Source of the DNA: Halomonas halmophila | GTDB taxonomy: Bacteria > Pseudomonadota > Gammaproteobacteria > Pseudomonadales > Halomonadaceae | Length of the DNA: 64,000 bases | NCBI RefSeq assembly: GCF_006540005.1 | Contig: NZ_BJOC01000003.1 | Span: 1 to 64,000, forward strand | Direction: 5' to 3' | Part shown: piece by piece, positions 54,020-63,169 of the stretch | Layout of the letters: each line of letters starts with the position of its first letter | Position numbering within the stretch: the first letter of the stretch is position 1 | Translations under genes and position numbers: made by a program | Notes under the pieces: generated by a model | What the model was told of the DNA's origin: nothing | Seen by the model: only the letters and a program-made list of their open reading frames with translations | Databases searched by the model: none

Positions 54020-54760
54020 ATGTGGGCCTTTCTTCACAAGCTGGCTTCCCCGCAGGGCTTCTATGCCTTGAGTGCAAGGCTGTCGCCCTGGTGCTGGGGG
54101 CTGGCGGCGTGCCTGATCGGGGGCGGCATGATCTGGGGGCTGGGCTTCGCCCCGGCCGACTATCAACAGGGCAACAGCTTCCGCATCATCTATGTGCATG
54201 TGCCCGCGGCCCTGCTGGCGCAGTCGATCTATGTGGCCATGGCCTTGGCCGGGCTGGTGTTTCTTGTGTGGCGGGTCAAGCTGGCCGACATGGCCGCCAC
54301 GGCGATGGCTCCGCTGGGCGCCGGCATGACCTTTCTGGCGCTGTTCTCTGGTGCCGTCTGGGGCGTGCCGACCTGGGGTACCTGGTGGCAGTGGGATGCC
54401 CGCCTGACCTCGATGCTCATCCTGCTATTCCTGTATATCGGCGTCCTGGCGCTGCGCGGGGCGCTCGGTACCCGCCAGAGCGCGGCACGGGCAGCGTCGG
54501 TGCTTACCCTGGTGGGGGTGATCAACATTCCGATCATCAAGTACTCGGTGGAGTGGTGGTATACCCTGCATCAACCGGCGACCTTCTCCGTGACCTCGCG
54601 TCCCGCCATGCCCGCCGAGATGTGGCTGCCGCTGCTGGTCATGGTGCTGGGGTTCTACTGTCTGTTCCTGGCCGTGACCCTGACGCGAACCCGCCACGAG
54701 ATCCTGCGTCGCGAAGCGTCCCGGCGCTGGGTCCAGGCGCTGACCGGGGAGGGGCCCTGA
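54020..54760 (+). CDS. ccmC: Heme-handling protein CcmC
   Basis: CcmC places heme on the periplasmic chaperone CcmE. The 246-residue protein has six membrane helices, the tryptophan-rich WWD signature ([32 protein letters not shown]) and two flanking heme-ligand His regions ([14 protein letters not shown] and TLHQPATFS). The ATG at 54020 is preceded directly by an in-frame TTG at 54017; either could be used with the GAGG at 54003. The stop overlaps the ccmD start (TGATG). Confidence 0.95.
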   Translation: MWAFLHKLASPQGFYALSARLSPWCWGLAACLIGGGMIWGLGFAPADYQQGNSFRIIYVHVPAALLAQSIYVAMALAGLVFLVWRVKLADMAATAMAPLGAGMTFLALFSGAVWGVPTWGTWWQWDARLTSMLILLFLYIGVLALRGALGTRQSAARAASVLTLVGVINIPIIKYSVEWWYTLHQPATFSVTSRPAMPAEMWLPLLVMVLGFYCLFLAVTLTRTRHEILRREASRRWVQALTGEGP

Positions 54761-54966
54761 TGGCTTTCGATTCCTGGCATGCCTTTCTGGCCATGGGCGG
54801 CCATGCCGCTTATGTCTGGTCTGCCTATGGTGTCACGCTGCTGCTGCTGGCGGGCGTCGGCCTGCATGTGCGCCTGGAACGCCGGCAGCTGTGGCGCAGG
54901 CTGCAACGCCAGGCGCGACGCGAGCAGCGTCCGGTGCGCCGGGCGCAGGAAGGGAGGTCGCCATGA
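54760..54966 (+). CDS. ccmD: Heme exporter protein CcmD
   Basis: CcmD is a small membrane protein needed for release of holo-CcmE. The 68-residue product has one membrane helix ([22 protein letters not shown]) after the conserved [10 protein letters not shown] and a strongly basic cytoplasmic tail ([24 protein letters not shown]). It overlaps ccmC by 1 nt and ccmE by 4 nt. Identified by position, size and the GGHAAYVW motif. Confidence 0.93.
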   Translation: MAFDSWHAFLAMGGHAAYVWSAYGVTLLLLAGVGLHVRLERRQLWRRLQRQARREQRPVRRAQEGRSP

Positions 54967-55466
54967 GGGCGCGCCGCAGGCAACGCTTGCTGATCATCCT
55001 GGCGATGCTGGCCCTGGCTGCGATTGCCGCCGGGCTGATGTTGTATGCGCTGCGCAGCAACATCAACCTTTTCTTCAGCCCGGTACAGGTAGTGGCCGGT
55101 GAGGCACCGCTGGGCCGGCCAATACGTGCCGGCGGCCTGGTCGCCGAGGGGTCGGTCGAGCGTGACCCGCAAAGTCTGGATATACGCTTCTCGGTCACCG
55201 ACCATGTGGAATCCATCGAGGTTCGCTACAGCGGCATCCTGCCCGACCTGTTCCGCGAGGGGCAGGGGGTGGTCGTGCTCGGCGAGCTGCAACCGGGAGG
55301 CTGGGTACGTGCCGAGGAGGTACTGGCCCGCCACGATGAAAACTACATGCCGCCGGAAGTGGCCGAGGCGCTGAAGGAAGCCGGCCATGCGCCGGAAGAC
55401 TATCGCGACAAGGCTGCCGAGGTGGGCCAGCGACTGGACAGCCGGCAGCGTGCCGACCAGGAGTAG
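54963..55466 (+). CDS. ccmE: Cytochrome c maturation heme chaperone CcmE
   Basis: Periplasmic chaperone that binds heme covalently and passes it to CcmF. The 167-residue protein has an N-terminal signal anchor ([27 protein letters not shown]), an OB-fold domain and the heme-binding His124 with Tyr128 in [13 protein letters not shown]. The ATG overlaps the ccmD stop (ATGA). The longer in-frame ORF upstream lies over ccmD and is not family-like. Confidence 0.97.
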   Translation: MRARRRQRLLIILAMLALAAIAAGLMLYALRSNINLFFSPVQVVAGEAPLGRPIRAGGLVAEGSVERDPQSLDIRFSVTDHVESIEVRYSGILPDLFREGQGVVVLGELQPGGWVRAEEVLARHDENYMPPEVAEALKEAGHAPEDYRDKAAEVGQRLDSRQRADQE

Positions 55467-55478
55467 AACGGAGTCGCC

Positions 55479-57464
55479 ATGCTGATCGAGATGATCCCGG
55501 AAGTCGGCCTTTTCGCCCTGATCATTGCCCTGCTGATGGCCGTGATCCAGGGCACGGTACCGCTGGTCGGCGCCGCCACGCGACACCCGCTGTGGATGGC
55601 CTATGCGCGGCCCATGGCCAGCGGGCAATTCGCCTTCGTGCTGCTGGCCTACGCCTGCCTGACCGCCAGCTATATGCTGGATGACTTCAGTGTGGCCACG
55701 GTTGCCAACAACTCGAACTCGATGCTGCCCTGGTACTACAAGTTCAGCGCGGTATGGGGCAATCACGAAGGTTCCATGCTGCTGTGGAGCCTGATTCTGG
55801 CCGGCTGGACCTTCGCCGTAGGCCATGCTTCCCGGGCACTGCCCCATGACATTCTGGCGCGGGTGCTGGGGGTGATGGGCCTGGTCAGCAGTGGTTTCCT
55901 GGCCTTCGTGCTGTTGACGTCCAACCCCTTCGCGCGGCTACTGCCGGACGTGCCCGCTGACGGCTCGGACCTGAATCCGCTGCTGCAGGACGTCGGCCTG
56001 ATCATTCATCCGCCGATGCTCTACATGGGCTATGTGGGATTCTCGGTGGTCTTCGCCTTTGCCATTGCCGCCCTGCTGAGCGGGCGACTGGACGCCGCCT
56101 GGACACGCTGGGTGCGCCCCTGGACCAATATTGCCTGGGCCTTTCTGACCCTGGGGATCGCCCTGGGCAGCTGGTGGGCCTACTACGAGCTGGGCTGGGG
56201 TGGCTGGTGGTTCTGGGACCCGGTGGAGAATGCGTCGCTGCTGCCCTGGCTGGCCGGTACGGCGCTGATTCACTCGCTGGCGGTGACCGAGAAGCGCGGC
56301 GCCTTCAAGAGCTGGACGCTGCTGCTGGCCATCTCGACCTTCTCGCTCTCGCTGCTGGGCACCTTCCTGGTCCGTTCCGGCGTGCTGACGTCGGTGCATG
56401 CCTTCGCCAATGACCCGTCGCGAGGGGTCTTCATCCTGATGCTGCTGGGCCTGACCGTGGGCGCCTCGCTGTTGCTGTTTGCCCTGCGGGCGCCGCGGGT
56501 CGGGCAGCGAGTGGGGTTCACCGGGTTGTCCCGGGATACCCTGCTGCTGGTCAACAACCTGCTGCTGGTGATCATGACGGTCAGCGTGCTGCTGGGCACC
56601 ATCTATCCGCTGCTGCTCGATGCCCTGGGGCTCGGCAAGATCAGTGTCGGCGCACCCTATTTCAACAGCCTCTTCGTGCCGCTGACGGTGCTGCTTTGCC
56701 TCTTCATGGGGCTCGGCCCGGTGTCACAGTGGAAGCGCACGCCGGCGCGGGCGTTGTGGCGTCACTGCTGGCCGTCTGCCGTCCTGGCCGTGGTCATCGC
56801 CGCCCTGGTGCCGCTGATCTATCGCGGGGCCTGGAATCCGCGTGTCTCGCTGGGGCTGGCGGCTGCCCTGTGGATCCTGTTGCCGATGCTGAAAGGGCTC
56901 GTCGTGCGCATCCGGCAGGGGACGTCGTGGCGTGCCGGCCTGCGCCGCCTGTCGCTGGCCTACTGGGGCATGCTGGTGGCCCATCTGGGCGTGGCGGTGA
57001 CCATCATCGGTGTCAGTGTGGTGGCCAATTACTCCATCGAACGCAATGTCCGCATGGCCGAGGGCGACACGGCGACCCTGGCCGGTTACACCTTCACCCT
57101 GACCGAGCTCGGCAAGCGTCGCGGGGCCAACTTCGTCGCCGACACTGCGCGGCTCGAGGTGCGTCATCAGGGGCAGTCGCAAGGGTTCGTGATGACACCG
57201 GAGAAACGCCTGTATCTGGCCACCGGCATGCCGATGACCGATGTTGCCCTGCGCCCGGGGCTCTGGCGGGATCTGTACGTGGCCATGGGCGAAGAACTGG
57301 AAGATGGCAGCTGGGCCCTGCGGCTGCAGTACAAGCCGCTGGTGCGCTGGCTGTGGCTGGGGGCCCTGCTGATGGCAGTGGGCGGCCTGCTGGCCGTGGT
57401 GGATCGCCGCTATCGCCGTCGCCGTCGCTCGGCACATCATGGTGCCGAGGAGACCCCGGCATGA
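55479..57464 (+). CDS. ccmF: Heme lyase CcmF
   Basis: CcmF attaches heme to apocytochrome c thiols. The 661-residue polytopic protein has the WWD domain (GSWWAYYELGWGGWWFWDPVENASLLPWLAGTALIHSLAVTEKRGAFKSWT), WYYKFSAVWGNHEGSMLLWSLIL, IHPPMLYMGYVGFSVVFAFAIAAL, and a C-terminal periplasmic beta domain (FVMTPEKRLYLATGMPMTDVALRPGLWRDLYVAMGEEL). It overlaps ccmG by 4 nt. Confidence 0.97.
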   Translation: MLIEMIPEVGLFALIIALLMAVIQGTVPLVGAATRHPLWMAYARPMASGQFAFVLLAYACLTASYMLDDFSVATVANNSNSMLPWYYKFSAVWGNHEGSMLLWSLILAGWTFAVGHASRALPHDILARVLGVMGLVSSGFLAFVLLTSNPFARLLPDVPADGSDLNPLLQDVGLIIHPPMLYMGYVGFSVVFAFAIAALLSGRLDAAWTRWVRPWTNIAWAFLTLGIALGSWWAYYELGWGGWWFWDPVENASLLPWLAGTALIHSLAVTEKRGAFKSWTLLLAISTFSLSLLGTFLVRSGVLTSVHAFANDPSRGVFILMLLGLTVGASLLLFALRAPRVGQRVGFTGLSRDTLLLVNNLLLVIMTVSVLLGTIYPLLLDALGLGKISVGAPYFNSLFVPLTVLLCLFMGLGPVSQWKRTPARALWRHCWPSAVLAVVIAALVPLIYRGAWNPRVSLGLAAALWILLPMLKGLVVRIRQGTSWRAGLRRLSLAYWGMLVAHLGVAVTIIGVSVVANYSIERNVRMAEGDTATLAGYTFTLTELGKRRGANFVADTARLEVRHQGQSQGFVMTPEKRLYLATGMPMTDVALRPGLWRDLYVAMGEELEDGSWALRLQYKPLVRWLWLGALLMAVGGLLAVVDRRYRRRRRSAHHGAEETPA

Positions 57465-57991
57465 AACGACGCCTCCTGCTCTCGCTGCCGTTGCTCGGAT
57501 TCGTCGTGCTCAGTGCGCTGCTGTATCGTGGCCTGGCAATGGACCCGGCGACGCGTGAGTCGGCGATGCTCGGCGAGCCTTTTCCCGACTTCGAGCTCAC
57601 CACCCTGGCGGACGCCGATCGGCGGGTGGATGCCTCCCTGCTGCAGGGCGAGGTGACGCTGGTCAATGTCTGGGGCGAGTGGTGCCCCACCTGCAAGCAG
57701 GAAATGCCCCAGTTGCAGGCCCTCGCCGAGCGCGGCATTCGCCTGGTAGGCGTCGACTACAAGGACTCCCGGGCCAAGGGGCGGGCTTTCCTGGAGGAGT
57801 TCGGCGACCCCTTCGCGGTCAACATCTTCGATCCCGAGGGCCGCCTGGGCTTCGACCTGGGAGTCTATGGTGCTCCGGAGACCTTCCTGGTCGATGCCGA
57901 TGGCATCATTCGTTATCACCACACCGGTTACATTGCCCCACATGAAGTAACCGACGTGATCCTGCCGGAGGTGACAAGATGGCGCGATTGA
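57461..57991 (+). CDS. ccmG: Thiol:disulfide interchange protein CcmG (DsbE)
   Basis: A membrane-anchored thioredoxin-fold protein that reduces apocytochrome c cysteines. The 176-residue protein has an N-terminal anchor (LLLSLPLLGFVVLSALLYRGL), the active site Cys75-Pro-Thr-Cys78 in VNVWGEWCPTCKQEMP, and the cis-Pro region YGAPETFLVDADGIIRYHHTG. The ATG lies in an ATGA overlap with the ccmF stop, and it overlaps ccmH by 13 nt. Confidence 0.97.
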   Translation: MKRRLLLSLPLLGFVVLSALLYRGLAMDPATRESAMLGEPFPDFELTTLADADRRVDASLLQGEVTLVNVWGEWCPTCKQEMPQLQALAERGIRLVGVDYKDSRAKGRAFLEEFGDPFAVNIFDPEGRLGFDLGVYGAPETFLVDADGIIRYHHTGYIAPHEVTDVILPEVTRWRD

Positions 57992-58500
57992 CGACCTGGC
58001 TGCCGTGCCTGCTGCTGGCCGTCTGCATGCCGGCTCTGGCCGCCGTGGAGGTGCGTTACTTCGATGATCCAGTGCTGGAGGCGCGTTACGCTGAACTGAT
58101 CGCGGTGCTGCGCTGCCCCAAGTGCCAGAATCAGGCCATCGATGCTTCCGCTTCGCCGATTGCCGGCGACATGCGCGACCGGGTTTACCAACTTTTACAG
58201 CAGGGGCAGTCGGATCAGCAGATCCTGGACTACATGGTGCAGCGCTTCGGCGACTATGTGCTTTACAATCCGCGCCTCGAGGGCCGCACCCTGCTGCTCT
58301 GGGGCCTGCCGGTCGCCCTGGTGCTGTTGAGCGGCCTGCTGGTGTTCATGCTGGTACGCGCGCGTCGCCATGTGGCGGCGCGCGGGCTCAGCGAGACAGA
58401 GCGCGCCAGGCTCGATTCGCTGGTGAAAGGCTCGTCGCCAGACGCTGCCGGGACCTCACGCGAGTCGACACTGGACTCCTCGCGCGGGAAGGACTCATGA
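57979..58500 (+). CDS. ccmH: Cytochrome c maturation protein CcmH (thioredoxin-like reductant)
   Basis: CcmH presents apocytochrome c with reduced CXXCH thiols to the lyase. The 173-residue precursor has a signal peptide (MARLTTWLPCLLLAVCMPALA), the redox motif LRCPKCQNQ (Cys46, Cys49), the three-helix domain (DMRDRVYQLLQQGQSDQQILDYMVQRFGDYVLYNP) and a C-terminal membrane helix (LLLWGLPVALVLLSGLLVFMLV). This is the short form; the TPR part is a separate gene, ccmI, overlapping by 4 nt. Confidence 0.97.
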   Translation: MARLTTWLPCLLLAVCMPALAAVEVRYFDDPVLEARYAELIAVLRCPKCQNQAIDASASPIAGDMRDRVYQLLQQGQSDQQILDYMVQRFGDYVLYNPRLEGRTLLLWGLPVALVLLSGLLVFMLVRARRHVAARGLSETERARLDSLVKGSSPDAAGTSRESTLDSSRGKDS

Positions 58501-59444
58501 CCGTGCTGTGGCTAGCCTTTGGCGCCCTGCTGGTGCCGACATTGTGGTGGCTGGTGGTGCCCCTGCGCCTGGCCGACGGCGTACGCGCCGCACAGCGGGA
58601 TGCCGAAGCTCGGGAGCCGGGCACCGAGGACAATCTGGCGGTCTATCGGCGTCGCCTGGCCTCCCTCGAGTCGGCGTTGGCCCGCGGCGATATATCGGCG
58701 CAAGACTTCGAGGCTGACCGCCTGGAGCTCGAGCGCGAGTTGCTCGAGGATACGCGGCGCACCCAGCGGTCGCCGCTCAGGGCCAGCCGTGCCGGTCGCT
58801 CCCTGGTCCCGGTGTTGATGGTGGCCGTGGTGATCGCCAGTCTACTGGCCTATCACCAGGCGGGGTCCGCAGGCGACCTGGCCCTGCGTGCCGCCCAGCA
58901 GCAGGTGCTGAACGGGCCCGAGGCGTCGCCTGACCGGCTCATCGAGGCGCTCGAAAAGCAGGCGGCGCGCCAGCCTGACAACCCGAATGTCTGGCGTTCG
59001 CTGTTTCCGCTGTACCGCGACAGCGGGCGCCTCGAGGCGGCGGCACGGGCGCTGCAGCGCCTGATCGAGCTCCAGGGCCGGCGTCCCGCGCTGCTCGCCG
59101 AACTGGCGCAGTTGCGCTACTTCGCGGGTGGGCGGCGACTCGATGCCGACATCCAGGCACTGGTAGACGAAGTACTGGCCGAGGCGCCGGCACAGCCCAC
59201 CATCATGGGCATGCTGGGCATCGAGGCCTTTCAGAATGCCGAGTATCAGCTGGCCATCGAGCGCTGGCGCAAGGCCATTGCAGGCATGGGCGACGAGCGT
59301 TCGAGTCGCGCCCTGCGTCAGGGCATCGAGGCGGCCAGGCAGCGACTCGCTGCCGATCAGGCGCCGCGCCCTGATCCCAAGGACAAGGCGAGCACAGAGA
59401 ATTCCCGGGCGCCCGAGCGCGTCATCGACAAGGTGGTCGAATAA
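58497..59444 (+). CDS. ccmI: Cytochrome c maturation protein CcmI (TPR apocytochrome chaperone)
   Basis: CcmI (CycH) binds apocytochrome c C-termini and hands them to the lyase. The 315-residue protein has two membrane helices (MTVLWLAFGALLVPTLWWLVVPL and SLVPVLMVAVVIASLLAYH) around a cytoplasmic coiled-coil loop (TEDNLAVYRRRLASLESALARGDISAQDFEADRLELERELLED, typical of the family), then periplasmic TPR repeats (NVWRSLFPLYRDSGRLEAAARALQRLIEL and following). It overlaps ccmH by 4 nt and ends the ccm operon; smc starts 3 nt later. Confidence 0.95.
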   Translation: MTVLWLAFGALLVPTLWWLVVPLRLADGVRAAQRDAEAREPGTEDNLAVYRRRLASLESALARGDISAQDFEADRLELERELLEDTRRTQRSPLRASRAGRSLVPVLMVAVVIASLLAYHQAGSAGDLALRAAQQQVLNGPEASPDRLIEALEKQAARQPDNPNVWRSLFPLYRDSGRLEAAARALQRLIELQGRRPALLAELAQLRYFAGGRRLDADIQALVDEVLAEAPAQPTIMGMLGIEAFQNAEYQLAIERWRKAIAGMGDERSSRALRQGIEAARQRLAADQAPRPDPKDKASTENSRAPERVIDKVVE

Positions 59445-59447
59445 AGC

Positions 59448-62400
59448 ATGCGTCTGACATCTATCCGCCTGGCCGGCTTCAAGTCCTTCGTCGATCCCAT
59501 CAATGTGCCCTTCGACGGCAACATGACGGCGATCGTCGGCCCCAATGGCTGCGGCAAGTCGAACATCATCGATGCCGTGCGCTGGGTGATGGGCGAGTCC
59601 TCGGCCAAGACGCTGCGCGGCGAGTCGATGGCCGATGTCATCTTCAACGGCTCGACCGGTCGCAAGCCGGTCGGCCAGGCGTCCATCGAGCTGATGTTCG
59701 ACAACCGTGATGGTTCCATGGGCGGCGCCTACGCCCAGTATGCCGAGATCTCGGTCAAGCGCCAGGTCACCCGGGAAGGCCAGTCCAGCTACTTCTTCAA
59801 TGGCCAGAAGTGCCGGCGGCGGGACATCGCCGATCTCTTTCTGGGCACCGGGCTGGGGCCGCGCTCCTATGCCATCATTGGTCAGGGCATGATCTCGCGC
59901 CTGATCGAGTCGCGCCCCGAGGAGCTGCGCGCCACCCTCGAGGAAGCGGCGGGCATTTCCAAGTACAAGGAGCGTCGGCGCGAAACCGAGAATCGCATGC
60001 GCCGCACCCAGGAAAACCTCGAGCGGCTGGAAGATATCCGCGAAGAGCTCGACAAGCAGCTGGAAAAGCTCAAGCGCCAGGCCGATGCCGCGAAGCGCTA
60101 CCAGACGCTCCAGCAGGAGGAGTACCAGCTCAAGGGCGAGCTGGCGGTGCTGCGTAAAAGAGCGCTGGCGGCCAGCCAGGCAGAGGAAGAAGCGCGCGTC
60201 GCCGAGCTCGAGACCAGCGTCGAGCGCGAGGTCCTGGGGCTGCGCCAGTGCGAAACGCGCCTCGAGGAAGCCCGGGCCGAGCATGATCGCCTGGCCTCCG
60301 AACTGGAGGGATATCAGGCGCGGTTTCACGAGACCACCACGGCCATCGCGCGGCTCGAGCAGGACCTGGAACACACCCGCTCGCGTGATCAGCAGCTGGC
60401 CAGCGACCTGGAGAGTGCGCGTCGCGAGCTGGAGGACCTCAAGCAGGTCGGCGAGGACGATGGCGATCGCCTGGCGCGCCTCGACGAGCGCCTCGAAACC
60501 CTCGGGCCGGAACAGGAAGAGGTCGCCGAACGCCTGGCCGAACTGGACGCTGCCCTGGAGGACGCCGAGCCGCATGCCGAACAGGCCGACGCCGACTGGG
60601 AAGCCTTCGGCGAACGCTGGCAGGCGGACAGCCGCGAAGCCGAGCGCGCCCAGGACCGGCTGCGCGAACAGGAGTCACGGCTGGAGCGCATTCAGGGTGA
60701 CATCGCCAAGCGTCGCGAGCAGCGCGAGGAACTACCGGACCTGGCCGAACTGGAGGCGCAGCGCGGCGAGGTGGCGGAACGGCTGGCCGAGTTCGATGAA
60801 CGGCTCGCCGCCAGCGAGGAGCAGCGCGCCAGTTGGCAGGCGCAGCGCGATGACGCCCGGGAGCGTGGGCGTCAGGATGAAGAGGCCCGCGACCTCGAGC
60901 GCCAGCGTCGCAGTACCTTGCAGGGCGAGCTGGCCTCGCTGGAAGCCCTGATTCAGGCGGCGCTGGCCGATCATGACGAGCAACTCGACCAGCATCTGGC
61001 CGAGCATGGCCTGGAAGCGGCCCCGCGACTCGGCGAGCGGCTCGAGGTTACCCCGGGCTGGGAGGACAGCGTCTCCTGGGTGCTGGCGCCCTGGCTCAAG
61101 GCGCGCATGACAGACACCGATGACGCCGCCGGGGTGTTCGGTGCCGAGCTTTCGGCCGAGCTCGGACTGTTGTCCGAGGCCAGGCACAGCAGCCCGGCAG
61201 GCAGCCTGGCGGCCGAAGTCCAGGGGGCAGGGGCCGCGACCCAGTGGCTGGCCTCGATTCGCTGCGTGACCAGTCGCGAGGCGGCCTGGGCCGGTCAGGC
61301 ATCCTTGGCCCCCGGGGAAAGCCTGATCACGGCGGACGGTCTCTGGGTCGGTGATGGCTGGGCGCGGCATCGTGGCCAGGCGGACGGCCCGGATGCCTTG
61401 CTGGTCAGTCGGCGCCGCGAGGCCGAGGTGCGCGAGGAGCTCGCCGAGGTCGAGGAGCGCCTGGACAGCCTGGCGCAGCGTCTCGCCGATGCCGGCGAGG
61501 AAGAGCAACGCGCCGAGGCCGGACTGGAAGACGTCCGGGTCGCACAACGCGAGCTCGACCAGCAGCGTCAGCAACTGGCGGTTCAGGACAGCGGGCTGGC
61601 GAGCCGTCTCGAGCATCTTCAGGGCAGATCCGTGGAGCTGGCGGATGAGCTCGAGGGGCTCGAGGCCTCGGCGGAACAGGCCCGTCTGACCATCGAGGAG
61701 ACGCGCGAGCACTGGCAGGCCGCCCTGGAGCGGCTGGAAGACGGGGCCGAAACCCGCGAGCGACTGGAACGCGAACGACGCGAGGCACGCGAGCGACTGA
61801 CATCCCTGCGCAGCCAGCGGCAACCACTGGCCGAGCAGGCGCAGCGGCTGGCCCTGGAGCAGCAGCGCCTGTCCGCCGAACGCGCCGGCCTGGCCGAACA
61901 GCAGGGGCGCTCGGGGGAGGCCCGCCAGCGTCTCGAACAGCGCTGCCGCGAGCTCGAGGAAGCCCGCGAGGGGCTGCACGAGCCGGATGAAGAACGCCGC
62001 GAGCAGCTCGACGAGCTGCTGCACCGCCGCGAGCGCGAGGAACGCGAGCTCAACGAGGCGCGCTCGCGTGCCTCGGCCCTCGTCGAACGCCTGCGCGAGG
62101 ACGAACAGTCCCGGCAGGGGCACGAGCGGCAGCTGGAGGGGATGCGCGAGCGTCTTCAGGAAGCACGCATGCAGGGGCAGGCACTGGCGCTGAAGGCCGA
62201 ATCCCAGGACGAGCAGCTACGCGAGCTGGGCCATGACGCGGATGCTCTGGCCGAGGGGCTGGATGCCAATGCCACGGAGTCGGCCTGGCAGACGCGCCTG
62301 GAAGAGGTCGGCGAACGCATTCGCCGGCTCGGGGCCATCAACCTCGCGGCGATCGAGGAGTACGACCAGCAGGCCGAACGGCGGGACTACCTGGAAGGCC

Positions 62401-62942
62401 AGCATGCCGAGCTCAGTGATGCACTGGAAACCCTCGACCGGGCTATCCGCCGTATTGACCAGGAAACCCGCACGCGTTTCCGCGATACCTTCGAACGAGT
62501 CAATACCGGGCTGCAGACACTTTTTCCCAAGGTCTTCGGCGGCGGGACCGCGTGGTTGACGCTGACCGGCGACGATTTGCTGGAGACCGGTGTCGCCATC
62601 ATGGCACGCCCGCCCGGCAAGAAGAACACCACGATTCACTTGCTCTCCGGGGGAGAAAAGGCTCTGACAGCGTTGGCCATGGTGTTTGCCATCTTCCAGC
62701 TGAATCCGGCACCTTTCTGTATGCTGGACGAAGTCGATGCGCCGCTGGATGATGCCAATGTGGGACGCTATGCCAGATTGGTGAAGGAAATGTCGGAGTC
62801 GGTACAGTTCATCTATATCACCCACAACAAGATTGCCATGGAGTCATCGGAGCGACTGATGGGGGTGACCATGCAAGAGCCGGGGGTATCGCGGCTCGTC
62901 TCGGTCGGCGTCGAGGAGGCCGCAGCCTTGGCCGATGCCTGA
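59448..62942 (+). CDS. smc: Chromosome partition protein SMC
   Basis: SMC dimerises to loop and compact chromosomal DNA with ScpAB. The 1164-residue protein has an N-terminal head (MRLTSIRLAGFKSFVDPINVPF, Walker A GPNGCGKSNI), long Glu/Arg-rich coiled coils (about residues 170-500 and 660-990), a central hinge (about 505-650) and a C-terminal head with signature LLSGGEKALTALAMVFAIF and Walker B FCMLDEVDAPLDDANVGRYARL. The smc-zipA order is that of Pseudomonas, which also uses SMC rather than only MukBEF. It is 3 nt from ccmI, an unusual tight junction to the ccm operon. Confidence 0.97.
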   Translation: MRLTSIRLAGFKSFVDPINVPFDGNMTAIVGPNGCGKSNIIDAVRWVMGESSAKTLRGESMADVIFNGSTGRKPVGQASIELMFDNRDGSMGGAYAQYAEISVKRQVTREGQSSYFFNGQKCRRRDIADLFLGTGLGPRSYAIIGQGMISRLIESRPEELRATLEEAAGISKYKERRRETENRMRRTQENLERLEDIREELDKQLEKLKRQADAAKRYQTLQQEEYQLKGELAVLRKRALAASQAEEEARVAELETSVEREVLGLRQCETRLEEARAEHDRLASELEGYQARFHETTTAIARLEQDLEHTRSRDQQLASDLESARRELEDLKQVGEDDGDRLARLDERLETLGPEQEEVAERLAELDAALEDAEPHAEQADADWEAFGERWQADSREAERAQDRLREQESRLERIQGDIAKRREQREELPDLAELEAQRGEVAERLAEFDERLAASEEQRASWQAQRDDARERGRQDEEARDLERQRRSTLQGELASLEALIQAALADHDEQLDQHLAEHGLEAAPRLGERLEVTPGWEDSVSWVLAPWLKARMTDTDDAAGVFGAELSAELGLLSEARHSSPAGSLAAEVQGAGAATQWLASIRCVTSREAAWAGQASLAPGESLITADGLWVGDGWARHRGQADGPDALLVSRRREAEVREELAEVEERLDSLAQRLADAGEEEQRAEAGLEDVRVAQRELDQQRQQLAVQDSGLASRLEHLQGRSVELADELEGLEASAEQARLTIEETREHWQAALERLEDGAETRERLERERREARERLTSLRSQRQPLAEQAQRLALEQQRLSAERAGLAEQQGRSGEARQRLEQRCRELEEAREGLHEPDEERREQLDELLHRREREERELNEARSRASALVERLREDEQSRQGHERQLEGMRERLQEARMQGQALALKAESQDEQLRELGHDADALAEGLDANATESAWQTRLEEVGERIRRLGAINLAAIEEYDQQAERRDYLEGQHAELSDALETLDRAIRRIDQETRTRFRDTFERVNTGLQTLFPKVFGGGTAWLTLTGDDLLETGVAIMARPPGKKNTTIHLLSGGEKALTALAMVFAIFQLNPAPFCMLDEVDAPLDDANVGRYARLVKEMSESVQFIYITHNKIAMESSERLMGVTMQEPGVSRLVSVGVEEAAALADA

Positions 62943-63169
62943 TGGACTTGAACAATAATGACCCGAGGGTTTACAACTAAGGCAGCAATGTTGCAATGCG
63001 TGCTTCTGCAGGGATTGGTGAAGGGTGAACGTTCAAGGCCCATTCCTGGCTCGAGGGAAATTTTTCGAGCTTGACAAACAAAAAAAGTGGTCTTTTTTGG
63101 GGCAATCGCGCTATGCTGTTGTCGAACAACCTTCAGGCATGGAGCCTTAGCAAAAAGGCATGACGACCC

